Below, piece by piece: positions 25,939 through 33,627 of a stretch of DNA of 64,000 nucleotides. The stretch comes from a virus: IMG/VR virus record IMGVR_UViG_3300042923_000474, positions 167,725 through 231,724 of that record. The stretch is one strand, 5' to 3'. Under the pieces are notes generated by a model, which made no database searches, was not told the DNA's origin, and saw only the letters and a program-made list of their open reading frames with translations. A program made the translations under genes and the position numbers. The stretch's first letter is position 1, and each line of letters begins with the position of its first letter.

Positions 25939-26805
25939 ATGACCGTAATCGCTACCCCGAACAACCCGGCTTCCAATAAATCCGTCCGCGTCAATGTGGA
26001 CCGTGCACCTCAAGTCTGGGCACGTAATGAAGTGTACCGCGGTGGCCACCCTGAGTGGACTGGCGAGAACGTGCCTAACGCCGGCGACATGATTGACATG
26101 GGTGGGTTCAAATACCTGAGCGTGACCTCGGTTGACCTTACCACTGGTGATTGGGTGGCTGAGGAGAAGGAAGGTAATGTGGGTCTGGCGATGGACGACT
26201 ACCTGTGCCGGCTGGCAGGCACCTCGCAAGACGAACCTGCTCCGTCAACCATGGTGCACGTACAAACCAAAACCCGCGATGCCGATGCTGGGTTGGGTGC
26301 TCGTGCAAAACTGACTGCTCGTCGAGCTGCTCGAAAGACTGCACAGGTCTTTCGCTGGTCGATTACCGCGGCCATCTCTCTGATCATCATCAGTGCTGCA
26401 GTCATTGCCACCTACGGCTACAAGACCATGGTGGTTGGCAACGACGCGTTTGAACGCAACTGTTCGGTCAAGTTGAGCAATGGCACAGAAGTCACCGGTA
26501 AGCGGGGTTATGTTCAGAAGTACCGTGAAGTCTTCGGCTTCAAGATTGCCAACACTCGTGAAGCTTACGAGAAAACCACTCTGGACGTCCGTGGGGCTGC
26601 CCTGACCGTTGTGGGACAATACACTAAGGCCAAGCCTATCAATCCAGAAGACAGCACTGTACCGGCTCCTGAGGAGCGCTGGTGGGCTGCTCAGATGGAA
26701 GTAGGTGACAAAGAGCGCCTGGTGCTCAGGGGTGCTGACAACTACACCTTTGTAATGGGTAAAGGCGTCGCCGTTATCAAGTACCAAGAGTTTTGCAAGG
26801 GGTAA
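25939..26805 (+). CDS. Membrane-anchored protein, single central TM
   Basis: 288 residues. The start at ATG 25939 has AAGGAT upstream. The cytoplasmic N-terminal part (about 1-133) is followed by a basic stretch (LTARRAARKTAQVFR), a membrane segment SITAAISLIIISAAVIATYG (about 142-161) and a C-terminal domain with two Cys (ERNCSV, QEFCKG), probably periplasmic. The N-terminal domain resembles short phage domains with a G-E-N-V-P / D-W-V pattern. No named family. Confidence 0.86.
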   Translation: MTVIATPNNPASNKSVRVNVDRAPQVWARNEVYRGGHPEWTGENVPNAGDMIDMGGFKYLSVTSVDLTTGDWVAEEKEGNVGLAMDDYLCRLAGTSQDEPAPSTMVHVQTKTRDADAGLGARAKLTARRAARKTAQVFRWSITAAISLIIISAAVIATYGYKTMVVGNDAFERNCSVKLSNGTEVTGKRGYVQKYREVFGFKIANTREAYEKTTLDVRGAALTVVGQYTKAKPINPEDSTVPAPEERWWAAQMEVGDKERLVLRGADNYTFVMGKGVAVIKYQEFCKG

Positions 26806-26807
26806 CC

Positions 26808-27308
26808 ATGTTCGAGGTAAAAGCGGAGGGAAGCAGTTACTCGTCCACTTCCACCCGTTCTGTAAAGGAAGTGGAGAAGGGTTGTTATGTGTTGGAACAT
26901 GTCAGCACTGGCAAGGTCATTGTGGGTGTTTCCGAGCATGTTACTGTTGAGGTCAATCGGAACCTCGACAGCCTGTACGGTGAGACCCACAATAACAAAC
27001 ACTTGAACGAGGTCTGCAAACGAGACCCAGAGCTGCGCGTTCATGTGTACCCTACTAAGACTGTCCGGCAGGCTGAGAAGCTGGCCAAAGAAATCAAAGA
27101 CAGCGTGGAGCCTAAGTATCTTTTTCTAGGGGATAAACCAGAGAGGAAGAAACCATGCCCAGCAAAAGTGAAAAGCAAGCCCGCACCATGCGCGGAGCAG
27201 CCCACGACAAAGAGTTCGCGGACAGAGTCAACATCCCCCAAGATGTTGCCCGAGAATACGTCGAAGCCGACCGTAAAGAGCGGGACAAAAAAGAAAGCAA
27301 GTAAGTGA
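26808..27308 (+). CDS. Unknown protein with basic tail overlapping another gene
   Basis: 166 residues. The ATG is 2 bp after the previous stop. The first 115 residues form a compact alpha/beta part (VLEHVSTGKVIVGVSEHVTV). The last 50 are Lys/Pro/Ser/Thr-rich, and are read from DNA that also encodes the 49-residue protein at 27155-27304 in another frame. The tail composition may simply reflect that overlap. Confidence 0.8.
   Translation: MFEVKAEGSSYSSTSTRSVKEVEKGCYVLEHVSTGKVIVGVSEHVTVEVNRNLDSLYGETHNNKHLNEVCKRDPELRVHVYPTKTVRQAEKLAKEIKDSVEPKYLFLGDKPERKKPCPAKVKSKPAPCAEQPTTKSSRTESTSPKMLPENTSKPTVKSGTKKKASK
27155..27304 (+). CDS. Small conserved-type phage protein, overlapping frame
   Basis: 49 residues, beginning MPSKSEKQARTMRGAAHDKE and continuing with VNIPQDVAREYVEADRK. 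This MPSKS-x-x-Q...AAHD...G/NIP..VA.EFV.AD layout is one I recognise from small phage proteins of unknown function. A good AGAGGAAG site precedes the ATG. It lies wholly inside the 3' end of 26808-27308 in the +2 frame and is the more convincing coding frame there. Confidence 0.72.
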   Translation: MPSKSEKQARTMRGAAHDKEFADRVNIPQDVAREYVEADRKERDKKESK

Positions 27309-27310
27309 CT

Positions 27311-27340
27311 GGCACCGGGGCAACCCGGTGCCTTTCTATT
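27311..27340 (+). terminator. Terminator
   Basis: GGCACCGGG-gcaa-CCCGGTGCC, perfect 9 bp, then TTTCTATTCG, a diverged form of the usual end. Confidence 0.85.
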
Positions 27341-27357
27341 CGTTATCGGAGAGTCCC

Positions 27358-27726
27358 ATGGAATTCAATCGCACTCACATTGTTGCCGCCCTCAAAGGTA
27401 TCAGCATTGCTATCGACACTCGGACCCCAGAAGGTCCTGAGGAACAAATCAGCACCCAGATCACAGTGGCCCTACAGATCGACGACAACCGTGGTAATGA
27501 CGTGGGTGCCCGTGGTGTGGTCTACGAGGGTGAGACCATCGACGAGTCTCTGCAACGTACCCAGGGCGAGGCCTTTGATCGGGCTATCCGCGCCTGTACC
27601 ACCATCCACAAGTTAAAAGAAGGCGACGCCCTCAAAAACAATGCCCTCTACAAGCGGGTGATGTTGATGGACGAGGCCATTCGTGCTCGTGCTGAATACG
27701 TTGCCGAGATGGGGGAGAACCTGTGA
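27358..27726 (+). CDS. Unknown 122-residue protein
   Basis: No family recognised. The start at 27358 has GGAGAG upstream. Opens with MEFNRTHIVAALKGISIAID, then strands and a C-terminal helical part. Overlaps the following GTG-started gene by 4 bp. Confidence 0.85.
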   Translation: MEFNRTHIVAALKGISIAIDTRTPEGPEEQISTQITVALQIDDNRGNDVGARGVVYEGETIDESLQRTQGEAFDRAIRACTTIHKLKEGDALKNNALYKRVMLMDEAIRARAEYVAEMGENL

Positions 27727-28127
27727 AGGAAGCATTTAAAGCAAGTGCAAAGAACTTCTTCAACTGGCTCAGCTGGAGAAAGGTTCGTCGGGCCTGCTAC
27801 TGGCTTCTGTTTGCTTGGGTGCTGTTGTTTGGCCTGAGCAGCTGTACGATGAAGTGGGTCAAGATGAATGCCATTTCATCGTACATGAAAACGTTGGACC
27901 CACAAGAACTGCGGGACACCGTTAACTGGCGTCGTGCCAACTGGATCAACACCTGCGTCAACAATGGTGCGGCGGGTGTGTTGGGTGGGGCTACCATTGC
28001 AGCCGATGCCATTGAGGCGTGTAAGCGCACTGGCTTCGAATTGTTCCCGGAACAAGACTGGGTAGCATTGGCCAAAGCCAACCGTAACGAATCGTACGAA
28101 CAGTTTCTTTGGGATACCCGTCCATGA
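27723..28127 (+). CDS. Membrane-anchored periplasmic protein, paralogue 1
   Basis: 134 residues from a GTG with GGGGGAG upstream. A basic N-terminus precedes a membrane segment, ACYWLLFAWVLLFGLSSC (about 29-46), which ends in a lipobox-like LSSC, though the long cytoplasmic lead makes lipid modification uncertain. The exported part has Cys at NTCVNN and EACKRTG and ends in a block FPEQDWVALAKANRNE. The next gene repeats this plan (see 28124-28450). No family recognised. Confidence 0.83.
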   Translation: MKEAFKASAKNFFNWLSWRKVRRACYWLLFAWVLLFGLSSCTMKWVKMNAISSYMKTLDPQELRDTVNWRRANWINTCVNNGAAGVLGGATIAADAIEACKRTGFELFPEQDWVALAKANRNESYEQFLWDTRP

Positions 28128-28450
28128 CGCGCAGTAAGTTTGACCTGACCATCTGGCATAAGCTGGGCATCTACATCGGGCTGCTGATGATCATTGTGGG
28201 TGGGTTGATGTACATCCCCACCTACGTGCACCACAAGTTGGAAGCCGAGAAGCATGCCCGTGAACAGGGTAATCCGATCTGGCTGGAAATGGACAACGTC
28301 CGCAAGCGCAAAGCTTACTTCGACGAGTGTCGCACCATGCCCAAGTTGCCGGGCGACATTCCAAACGTTACCTGCCTGGGCGAAGCCAGTAGCCTTTACC
28401 CAGATCGCAACTGGAAACAAGTTGCTGCAGACAATCTGAAGGGGAAGTAA
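28124..28450 (+). CDS. Membrane-anchored periplasmic protein, paralogue 2
   Basis: 108 residues; the ATG overlaps the previous stop (ATGA). One membrane segment, LGIYIGLLMIIVGGLMYIPT (about 12-31). The exported part carries two Cys (DECRTMP, VTCLGEA) and ends LYPDRNWKQVAADN, parallel to FPEQDWVALAKAN in the preceding gene. An adjacent diverged duplicate; the pair may act together in the envelope. Confidence 0.83.
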   Translation: MTRSKFDLTIWHKLGIYIGLLMIIVGGLMYIPTYVHHKLEAEKHAREQGNPIWLEMDNVRKRKAYFDECRTMPKLPGDIPNVTCLGEASSLYPDRNWKQVAADNLKGK

Positions 28451-30109
28451 ATGTACTATCAAAACAAGCAGGACAAACAGATTGTCCTTAGCGCGTTTAA
28501 AGTCACTCGTGCCAACTTCACCGGCGAGGCTTTCGACAATGCTCCGTTTGAAGGGGACACGGGTCATGACTGGCTCGAACAAGCGATGCTCGATGGCGTG
28601 GTATCGCTGGTGCCTGGTGGTGAAACCACATACGCGGTGTGGGGTGTGCGCACACCTGATGGTGAGATTATGTTGGCGTCTCCGGGCGACTACATTGTTC
28701 AGGACGTGGGTGCCGAAGCCATTCACGTCTGCCCAGGTCCTATCTGGGAACTTCTCACCGAATTCCTACCGGAAGCAGAAGCGCCGGCGCCACTCCCAAC
28801 TGCTGAGCAGGTTGAGCAGATTGTAGAAGGTGTGCAGGGTCAGGTTGATCAGGCCCATGTACGCTTGAAGCAGCTCTCAGAGGACGTTAAGTTCGGGCGC
28901 ACTACCGACTGGCATGCGGTGGCCACCGAAGTGAAGCAGATCCGTGAGGTCTTGGGCAAGCACATCCCTGCTGACTTTGACGGCCTGTTGGGTGCGGTTA
29001 GTGAGCACACCAGTCCTGTGTTACCTGCCGACCTGCGTCAGGTGGCCATGGATTATCTGCACCTAGCCGGCGAATGGATTGGCGAGGATGGTTGGTGCGA
29101 GTTCCAAGAGAAGATCACCTTTGCCAAGCGGATACTGCGTGACGAGACCCCTGCGGACTTCGACGCTCTCAAGGAAAAGGTTGACCTCAATGCCGCTGCC
29201 GAAGAAACGGCCATGGGTATCCTCGACGATCGTCAGCAACAGATCAACAAGGTCCGTCGCCAAGCCATCGGAACAAAGGACGCGGCGATAGCGCTTTATC
29301 ACTCTGGCATTGTTCTGTCGCCTAAAGAGTGGGAACCGATTCGCTGGAGCCTGGCTTGGGCCAGAATGGTTCTTGGCGAACCTACCGGCGAAGTTCATGA
29401 CGAGATTCATGAAGAGCTGGCCAAACGTGCTAAGTACGGTCGTTACGCCGACGCCGTTGTTGAACACATGCCTGCTTCGATCTTCCCTGAAGACACTGTT
29501 CTGATCAAGGATGAACACGGCGTTGTTCATGGCAGTGCCCATGTGGGTCAAGCCTTTGAAATGGAGCCCGCTCAAGAACTGCCAGTGGGTGGCAGTGCTG
29601 CTGGTTTGCAGGGTGTTATCGATGCCCGTGAGATGACTGAAGAGTTGGCGGTCATGATGAATGACTTCTGTGACGAAGCCTACCGGATGTATGAGCGCCT
29701 CAAGTACGGCGATCGCTTTGACTGGAAGGCCTTCCATGCCCGTGGTCTGGAGATTGCAGATCCCGAGAAGGTTGACCAGAAGCTGGTGTTCGTCAAGGTC
29801 ATGGGTGTGGCCGAGCACCTGACTCATCTGGACATCGTCACCCATGCCGACATGTTGATTGCTCAAACCAAGGTTGGCATCGTAGCGCGTCAACGTGAAG
29901 ACATGCACAAGGCGTTGGAGTATGTCAATACGGCCCGGATGTGGATCTTTGAAACAGCATCCACTGAAGAACGGGACTGGATCGAGATGCAGAAGAACCT
30001 GACGTGGTCTCACGTGGTCCTGTCGATTCACGAACAGGTGCCGGAAGACTTCGACAAAGTCAGTGGGGCTGTTGACCACATGATCGGGTCTTATCCGCTC
30101 AGCAAATAA
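28451..30109 (+). CDS. Unknown 552-residue helical-repeat protein
   Basis: The N-terminal domain (1-105) contains LASPGDYIVQDVGAEAIHV, similar to the P-G-D-(W/Y)-I-V phage domain seen in many small phage proteins. Residues 130-552 contain about five diverged helical repeats with the recurring pattern W/F..............V(L)...P.(D)FD, for example VKQIREVLGKHIPADFDGLL, KITFAKRILRDETPADFDAL and NLTWSHVVLSIHEQVPEDFD. The start is directly after the previous stop. Function unknown; a scaffold or binding platform is plausible. Confidence 0.88.
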   Translation: MYYQNKQDKQIVLSAFKVTRANFTGEAFDNAPFEGDTGHDWLEQAMLDGVVSLVPGGETTYAVWGVRTPDGEIMLASPGDYIVQDVGAEAIHVCPGPIWELLTEFLPEAEAPAPLPTAEQVEQIVEGVQGQVDQAHVRLKQLSEDVKFGRTTDWHAVATEVKQIREVLGKHIPADFDGLLGAVSEHTSPVLPADLRQVAMDYLHLAGEWIGEDGWCEFQEKITFAKRILRDETPADFDALKEKVDLNAAAEETAMGILDDRQQQINKVRRQAIGTKDAAIALYHSGIVLSPKEWEPIRWSLAWARMVLGEPTGEVHDEIHEELAKRAKYGRYADAVVEHMPASIFPEDTVLIKDEHGVVHGSAHVGQAFEMEPAQELPVGGSAAGLQGVIDAREMTEELAVMMNDFCDEAYRMYERLKYGDRFDWKAFHARGLEIADPEKVDQKLVFVKVMGVAEHLTHLDIVTHADMLIAQTKVGIVARQREDMHKALEYVNTARMWIFETASTEERDWIEMQKNLTWSHVVLSIHEQVPEDFDKVSGAVDHMIGSYPLSK

Positions 30110-30111
30110 CC

Positions 30112-30151
30112 AGCATAACTCCCGTCCCGATAAGGGGCGGGAGGCTATGTC
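30112..30151 (+). terminator. Terminator with GCATAA/CTATG arms
   Basis: CTCCCGTCCC-gataa-GGGGCGGGAG, 10 bp stem (30119-30143), preceded by GCATAA and followed by GCTATGTC. Confidence 0.85.
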
Positions 30152-30202
30152 GTCATCTGTAAATTTTTGGCTTAATGGTAAAGCCAATTTGGAAGATGTG
30201 TC

Positions 30203-31090
30203 ATGAATATTGTCGCGTTGAAAGCAGCCAGAAATGATGTGGTTGCCTCTGTGTTTGCAAAGATCCTTGGGGACTGGTGTGAGTTGCCGGGTCTCTTGAC
30301 GTGGAAGACTAACTTGGAGGTGGCTTACAACCACACCAAGCGGCTGGGTAGCACCATCGGTTTGTTCAGCAACATGCCGGGGAAATTGGGGCGGACTAAT
30401 GAAGAGCTGCCTTTCTTTCAAGTACAGGCTGAGAGGCTCCCATTCAAGCTTAGTAACGTCGAAGGCTGGAAGACGAACTTCGGGCTGAATGAATACTTCA
30501 AAGAGCGCTACAGCGAATGTGCGGGGCTGCTGGTGCCGTTCCTGACGTACGCAACTGTGCTTTATAGAAACTCCAGCAATCAGATCTGGAACATCGAGGT
30601 CGGTGACTGGCGAAAGCGTGAGCCACTGGTGGTGACCTTTGCTACGCCTAAGTCTTTGGTCAAGCTGGCCCTGTACGGCCATGTCGTGATTAAGGATGTG
30701 GATCTGATTGATTTGTATACGGCCAAACCTATCGCCATGACGGTGCCAGACTTTGACGCCACTCAGTTGCAAACATTCGCCGCCTACTCTGACGAGCGGT
30801 TGATTGCCGAGCTGATGCGTAATCGTCACGGCAAACCTGTGTTCTGGGGGCCGGCCAGTGAAGAGGTGGTGATTGGGACTTACGACAATGTGCGTTTGGA
30901 CCAAGGCCAGATCACCGCGGACGTTTCATTGATCAATCCTCGTGATTTCGAGGACTTGGATTTGAACGTGGTGATTGTTCCACGGCAACGTCACGATACA
31001 AAGCGCAGTGGACGAAAGTACACCAAACGGTACATCACTCCACATATCGAACTTGAGGTCAGGCTACTGACTAACATAAAAAAGGAATAG
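30203..31090 (+). CDS. Unknown 295-residue protein
   Basis: No family recognised. Soluble alpha/beta with a basic C-terminal stretch (RQRHDTKRSGRKYTKRYI). Starts a new unit after the 30.1 kb terminator. Spaced 4 bp from the next gene. Confidence 0.87.
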   Translation: MNIVALKAARNDVVASVFAKILGDWCELPGLLTWKTNLEVAYNHTKRLGSTIGLFSNMPGKLGRTNEELPFFQVQAERLPFKLSNVEGWKTNFGLNEYFKERYSECAGLLVPFLTYATVLYRNSSNQIWNIEVGDWRKREPLVVTFATPKSLVKLALYGHVVIKDVDLIDLYTAKPIAMTVPDFDATQLQTFAAYSDERLIAELMRNRHGKPVFWGPASEEVVIGTYDNVRLDQGQITADVSLINPRDFEDLDLNVVIVPRQRHDTKRSGRKYTKRYITPHIELEVRLLTNIKKE

Positions 31091-31094
31091 GGAC

Positions 31095-31604
31095 ATGACG
31101 CTCTACATCTACGGGGAAGCACATTTTCAACCTGAGTCCGTGAAGTTCATTCATGAAGAGATTGAACGGATTCGTCCGCATGTGTTGGTGCATGAGTTGC
31201 TGAACGATGCTGTTCTGTCTTATCGCGACGTCAAGGCCCAGTTGGCCAAGTGCGATGGTAGCGACTGGTGCGATCCTGATGTGAACCGGGATGTGTTTCA
31301 GTTGGCTGCCAAACTCAAGATCCCGTTGATTGGCTGCGACCTGTCTCACGCCCAGCTGGAGGCGAACAAGGCGTTCCCTCTGGCGGAGCAATTTGCGCAA
31401 CGCGAGAAGCGTATGTTGGAAGTCATGCGGATTGTACCTAACACTCGGTTCGCTCGAGTGGTGGTGGTAGTCGGTGACATTCACCTGCGTACCAAACCTA
31501 ACAAGGATCTGGGCGAGCCATCGGTTATCGCTCAGGCCATCAAAAACAAATCCCTTAAGGCAGACGTCGTCCGTTGCCGACCGGAATGGAGAGAAGCAGA
31601 ATGA
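31095..31604 (+). CDS. TIKI/EreA/ChaN-like fold protein
   Basis: 169 residues. Three spaced motifs recall the erythromycin esterase/TIKI/ChaN group: IYGEAHFQPES (Glu8, His10) near the N-terminus, VLVHELLND, and VVVVGDIHLRTKP near the C-terminus, with IPLIGCDLSH between. Members are metal- or His/Glu-dependent hydrolases or haem binders, so a hydrolytic role is possible. The assignment rests on motif order alone, and the protein is shorter than typical members. Confidence 0.82.
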   Translation: MTLYIYGEAHFQPESVKFIHEEIERIRPHVLVHELLNDAVLSYRDVKAQLAKCDGSDWCDPDVNRDVFQLAAKLKIPLIGCDLSHAQLEANKAFPLAEQFAQREKRMLEVMRIVPNTRFARVVVVVGDIHLRTKPNKDLGEPSVIAQAIKNKSLKADVVRCRPEWREAE

Positions 31605-32065
31605 AAAAGCGATTTAAGCTGCACGTCCCTGCGCCGTTGTCCATCAAGTCCCCTGAGTGGGTGTTCGATGAATTGGTCAAAGACAAGCACATCCATCTTT
31701 GTAAGGTGGCCATGTACATCGGTGATGAGCCGTTCCTGCCCAGTGAAGCCGACCTCACCCCTACTCCGGTCGACCTGGATGCACCCGTCCCTCAGATGGA
31801 TCGCACACAGGTCATGACCCCTCGCTTTGTAGTGGTGGCCAAGATCACAGCCTTTACCCTGGAAGAAGGTCAACTGTACGCTGATGTGGAAACCGTTGAA
31901 GGCTTCTCGGTGGAAAGTCCTAACTGGGAAGCTGTGGTTAGCTACACACCCAAGGCCAACAACCCGATGGACTGCGCTACCCACGTGGTGCTCAAGAACA
32001 TTGGCGGTGATGATCTCTTTGCATTGTCCGACGCAATGCTTGGGGTGGCCGATGTCGCTCCGTAA
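31601..32065 (+). CDS. Unknown 154-residue protein
   Basis: No family recognised. The start at 31601 lies within an ATGA overlap, with GGAGAG upstream. Mostly beta (MTPRFVVVAKITAFTLEE), acidic C-terminus. Overlaps the next gene by 14 bp. Confidence 0.84.
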   Translation: MKKRFKLHVPAPLSIKSPEWVFDELVKDKHIHLCKVAMYIGDEPFLPSEADLTPTPVDLDAPVPQMDRTQVMTPRFVVVAKITAFTLEEGQLYADVETVEGFSVESPNWEAVVSYTPKANNPMDCATHVVLKNIGGDDLFALSDAMLGVADVAP

Positions 32066-32348
32066 GTGGCTAGGCAAGCGGCGACTGATCAAGCATGCCA
32101 ACTACCTGCGTGACCTGCGAGTGGCTGCACTGCGTAAAGAGGTGGCTCAGTTCGGCTACCTCATCAGTGAAACCTACGGAGTGACCTGCGCACATTGCAA
32201 CAGTAGTGAGTGCGCCTGTGACTTCAGTCGTAACAGCGTCATGCGAGATCATCGCATCGCTCTGCGCAACATCCATGCTGATCGACATAACCTGATCGAA
32301 AAGCACGACCGGATCATTGAAGATTTGGAGGGGCGTTTAAATGCTTAG
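32052..32348 (+). CDS. Small Cys-cluster protein, paralogue 1
   Basis: 98 residues. A basic helical N-terminus (MSLRKWLGKRRLIKHANYLR) is followed by CAHCNSSECAC, a possible zinc ribbon or knuckle, then a His-rich helix. The neighbouring 32341-32610 product has the same order (basic helix, C-x2-C cluster, helix). Function unknown. Confidence 0.8.
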   Translation: MSLRKWLGKRRLIKHANYLRDLRVAALRKEVAQFGYLISETYGVTCAHCNSSECACDFSRNSVMRDHRIALRNIHADRHNLIEKHDRIIEDLEGRLNA

Positions 32349-32610
32349 GAGAATGTGGGAGTGCTGGAAGGCCAAGCAGTTGATGAAACGGCTGATTATG
32401 AAGCAGGAGGAGGAGCGAAAGCTCTTCTTGGAGAAGATCAAAGCAGAGGGTTTTACTCTGCTCAATGACTCCGAGGTGGTGTGCGATCATTGCGGGGCTA
32501 ACTGTGGTCAGTGCGGCATCGGTGTGCGGGCACATCGACTGACGCAGGAATACGACCGACTGAACGCCTGTCAACAACTCACCCGAGAGTCTTTCATAAG
32601 GAACATGTGA
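32341..32610 (+). CDS. Small Cys-cluster protein, paralogue 2
   Basis: 89 residues with a long charged helix (MKQEEERKLFLEKIKAEG) and CDHCGANCGQCG, a likely metal-binding cluster, then a short helix. A diverged duplicate of the preceding gene, which it overlaps by 8 bp. TGATG overlap with the next gene. Confidence 0.8.
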   Translation: MLRRMWECWKAKQLMKRLIMKQEEERKLFLEKIKAEGFTLLNDSEVVCDHCGANCGQCGIGVRAHRLTQEYDRLNACQQLTRESFIRNM

Positions 32611-33194
32611 TGGCCAAGACGTACGCCGGAGTGGGGTCAAGGGATACCCCACAGGACATGTTGGACTTGATGTATCGCATGGCCAAAGTCCTGTGCGATC
32701 TAGGATGGGTAGGTAACTCTGGCGAAGCCCCTGGAGCGGATTGGTATTTCCATGAAGGGGCGCGGTCTAGCAGTAACTACGGACCGGGTATGTTTAACGC
32801 CATCATTCCTTGGAACGGCTTCAAGACTCAAAACGAGGTCAAGGTGTACTCCAAACCGGGCAACAACATCTACGTCTTGGATGAGGCTCGTCGTCGTCGG
32901 GCTGAGATGTTGGGAATTGGGGCGCGGGGTACTTACGCGGGGCTGAACACACCGGGCAAGATTGCACTGCACTCACGTAATGCGATGCAGGTGCTCGGTA
33001 TGGATCTCATGACGCCTATCAGGTTCTTGATCTGCTGGGCGCAACCTGTTGGTAAACAGGGCAAGGTGAAGGGCGGTACCAATACAGCTGTAGCACTGGC
33101 ACTGCACTTCGGTATTGACGTCATCAACTTGGCTACTCCGAATGGATTGAATCGCGCGATGACATTCCTAGAGGAGTACGAGGAGGCAGCATGA
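32610..33194 (+). CDS. SLOG/DprA-like nucleotide-binding protein
   Basis: 194 residues. The N-terminus AKTYAGVGSRDTPQDML and then GNSGEAPGADWYFHEGA fit the Rossmann-like SLOG/DprA (Smf) pattern: a G-S-R loop followed by S-G-x2-P-G-A-D. VKGGTNTAVALALHFGIDVI near the C-terminus is the second nucleotide-facing segment. SLOG domains bind nucleotides or nucleotide-derived signals. Whether the phage version binds ssDNA, modifies nucleotides or sequesters a defence signal cannot be told from sequence. Confidence 0.86.
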   Translation: MAKTYAGVGSRDTPQDMLDLMYRMAKVLCDLGWVGNSGEAPGADWYFHEGARSSSNYGPGMFNAIIPWNGFKTQNEVKVYSKPGNNIYVLDEARRRRAEMLGIGARGTYAGLNTPGKIALHSRNAMQVLGMDLMTPIRFLICWAQPVGKQGKVKGGTNTAVALALHFGIDVINLATPNGLNRAMTFLEEYEEAA

Positions 33195-33283
33195 TTGGTA
33201 AACCTATTCCGTGCACACCACCTTTCCACCCACCAGAACCACCGCCTGATCCTGAGCCAATACCTCAGGACAAGGAGCATTAA
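33191..33283 (+). CDS. 30-residue proline-rich peptide
   Basis: Opens ATG in an ATGA overlap with the previous stop, behind a strong GAGGAGG site, and its TAA overlaps the next ATG (TAATG). About 40 percent proline (TPPFHPPEPPPDPEPIP). The tight coupling on both sides suggests that it is translated. No family recognised. Confidence 0.65.
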   Translation: MIGKPIPCTPPFHPPEPPPDPEPIPQDKEH

Positions 33284-33627
33284 TGACAAAGAAGAAAGCC
33301 GACGTGATACGCCGCAGCATCATTCTCTACTACGACGCCAACGACCTAGAGGCCGAGCGTCGTATCAATGAGTTTGTTGTTGACGGCGTACACCAGGTTG
33401 AGTGGGACGGTGACCTGAAAGATCCGTACATTCGATCGAAGAAGGTTGTGTGTTATCTGCGCAGCTTCATGTTCAGCGATGGGCATCTGTACGCATCCAT
33501 CATTCCACGAGAAGGTGACAAGACTCTGCCCTACGGTTGGGAAGAGGAATACACCTTCAAGATGATGACCAGTCCAAGTGGGCGAATCATTAAAATCGTA
33601 CTCGTTAAAGCGGAGAAAGATCAATGA
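33283..33627 (+). CDS. Unknown 114-residue protein
   Basis: No family recognised. TAATG start with AAGGAG upstream, located inside the proline-rich ORF. Charged N-terminus, then strands (KKVVCYLRSFMFSDGHLYAS) and a basic C-terminus. Overlaps the next gene by 4 bp. Confidence 0.85.
   Translation: MTKKKADVIRRSIILYYDANDLEAERRINEFVVDGVHQVEWDGDLKDPYIRSKKVVCYLRSFMFSDGHLYASIIPREGDKTLPYGWEEEYTFKMMTSPSGRIIKIVLVKAEKDQ

Noticed and set aside
29063-30904. 613-codon open frame on the minus strand
   Set aside because: Antisense of the repeat protein and the following gene, crossing a terminator; no ribosome site and no recognisable domain.
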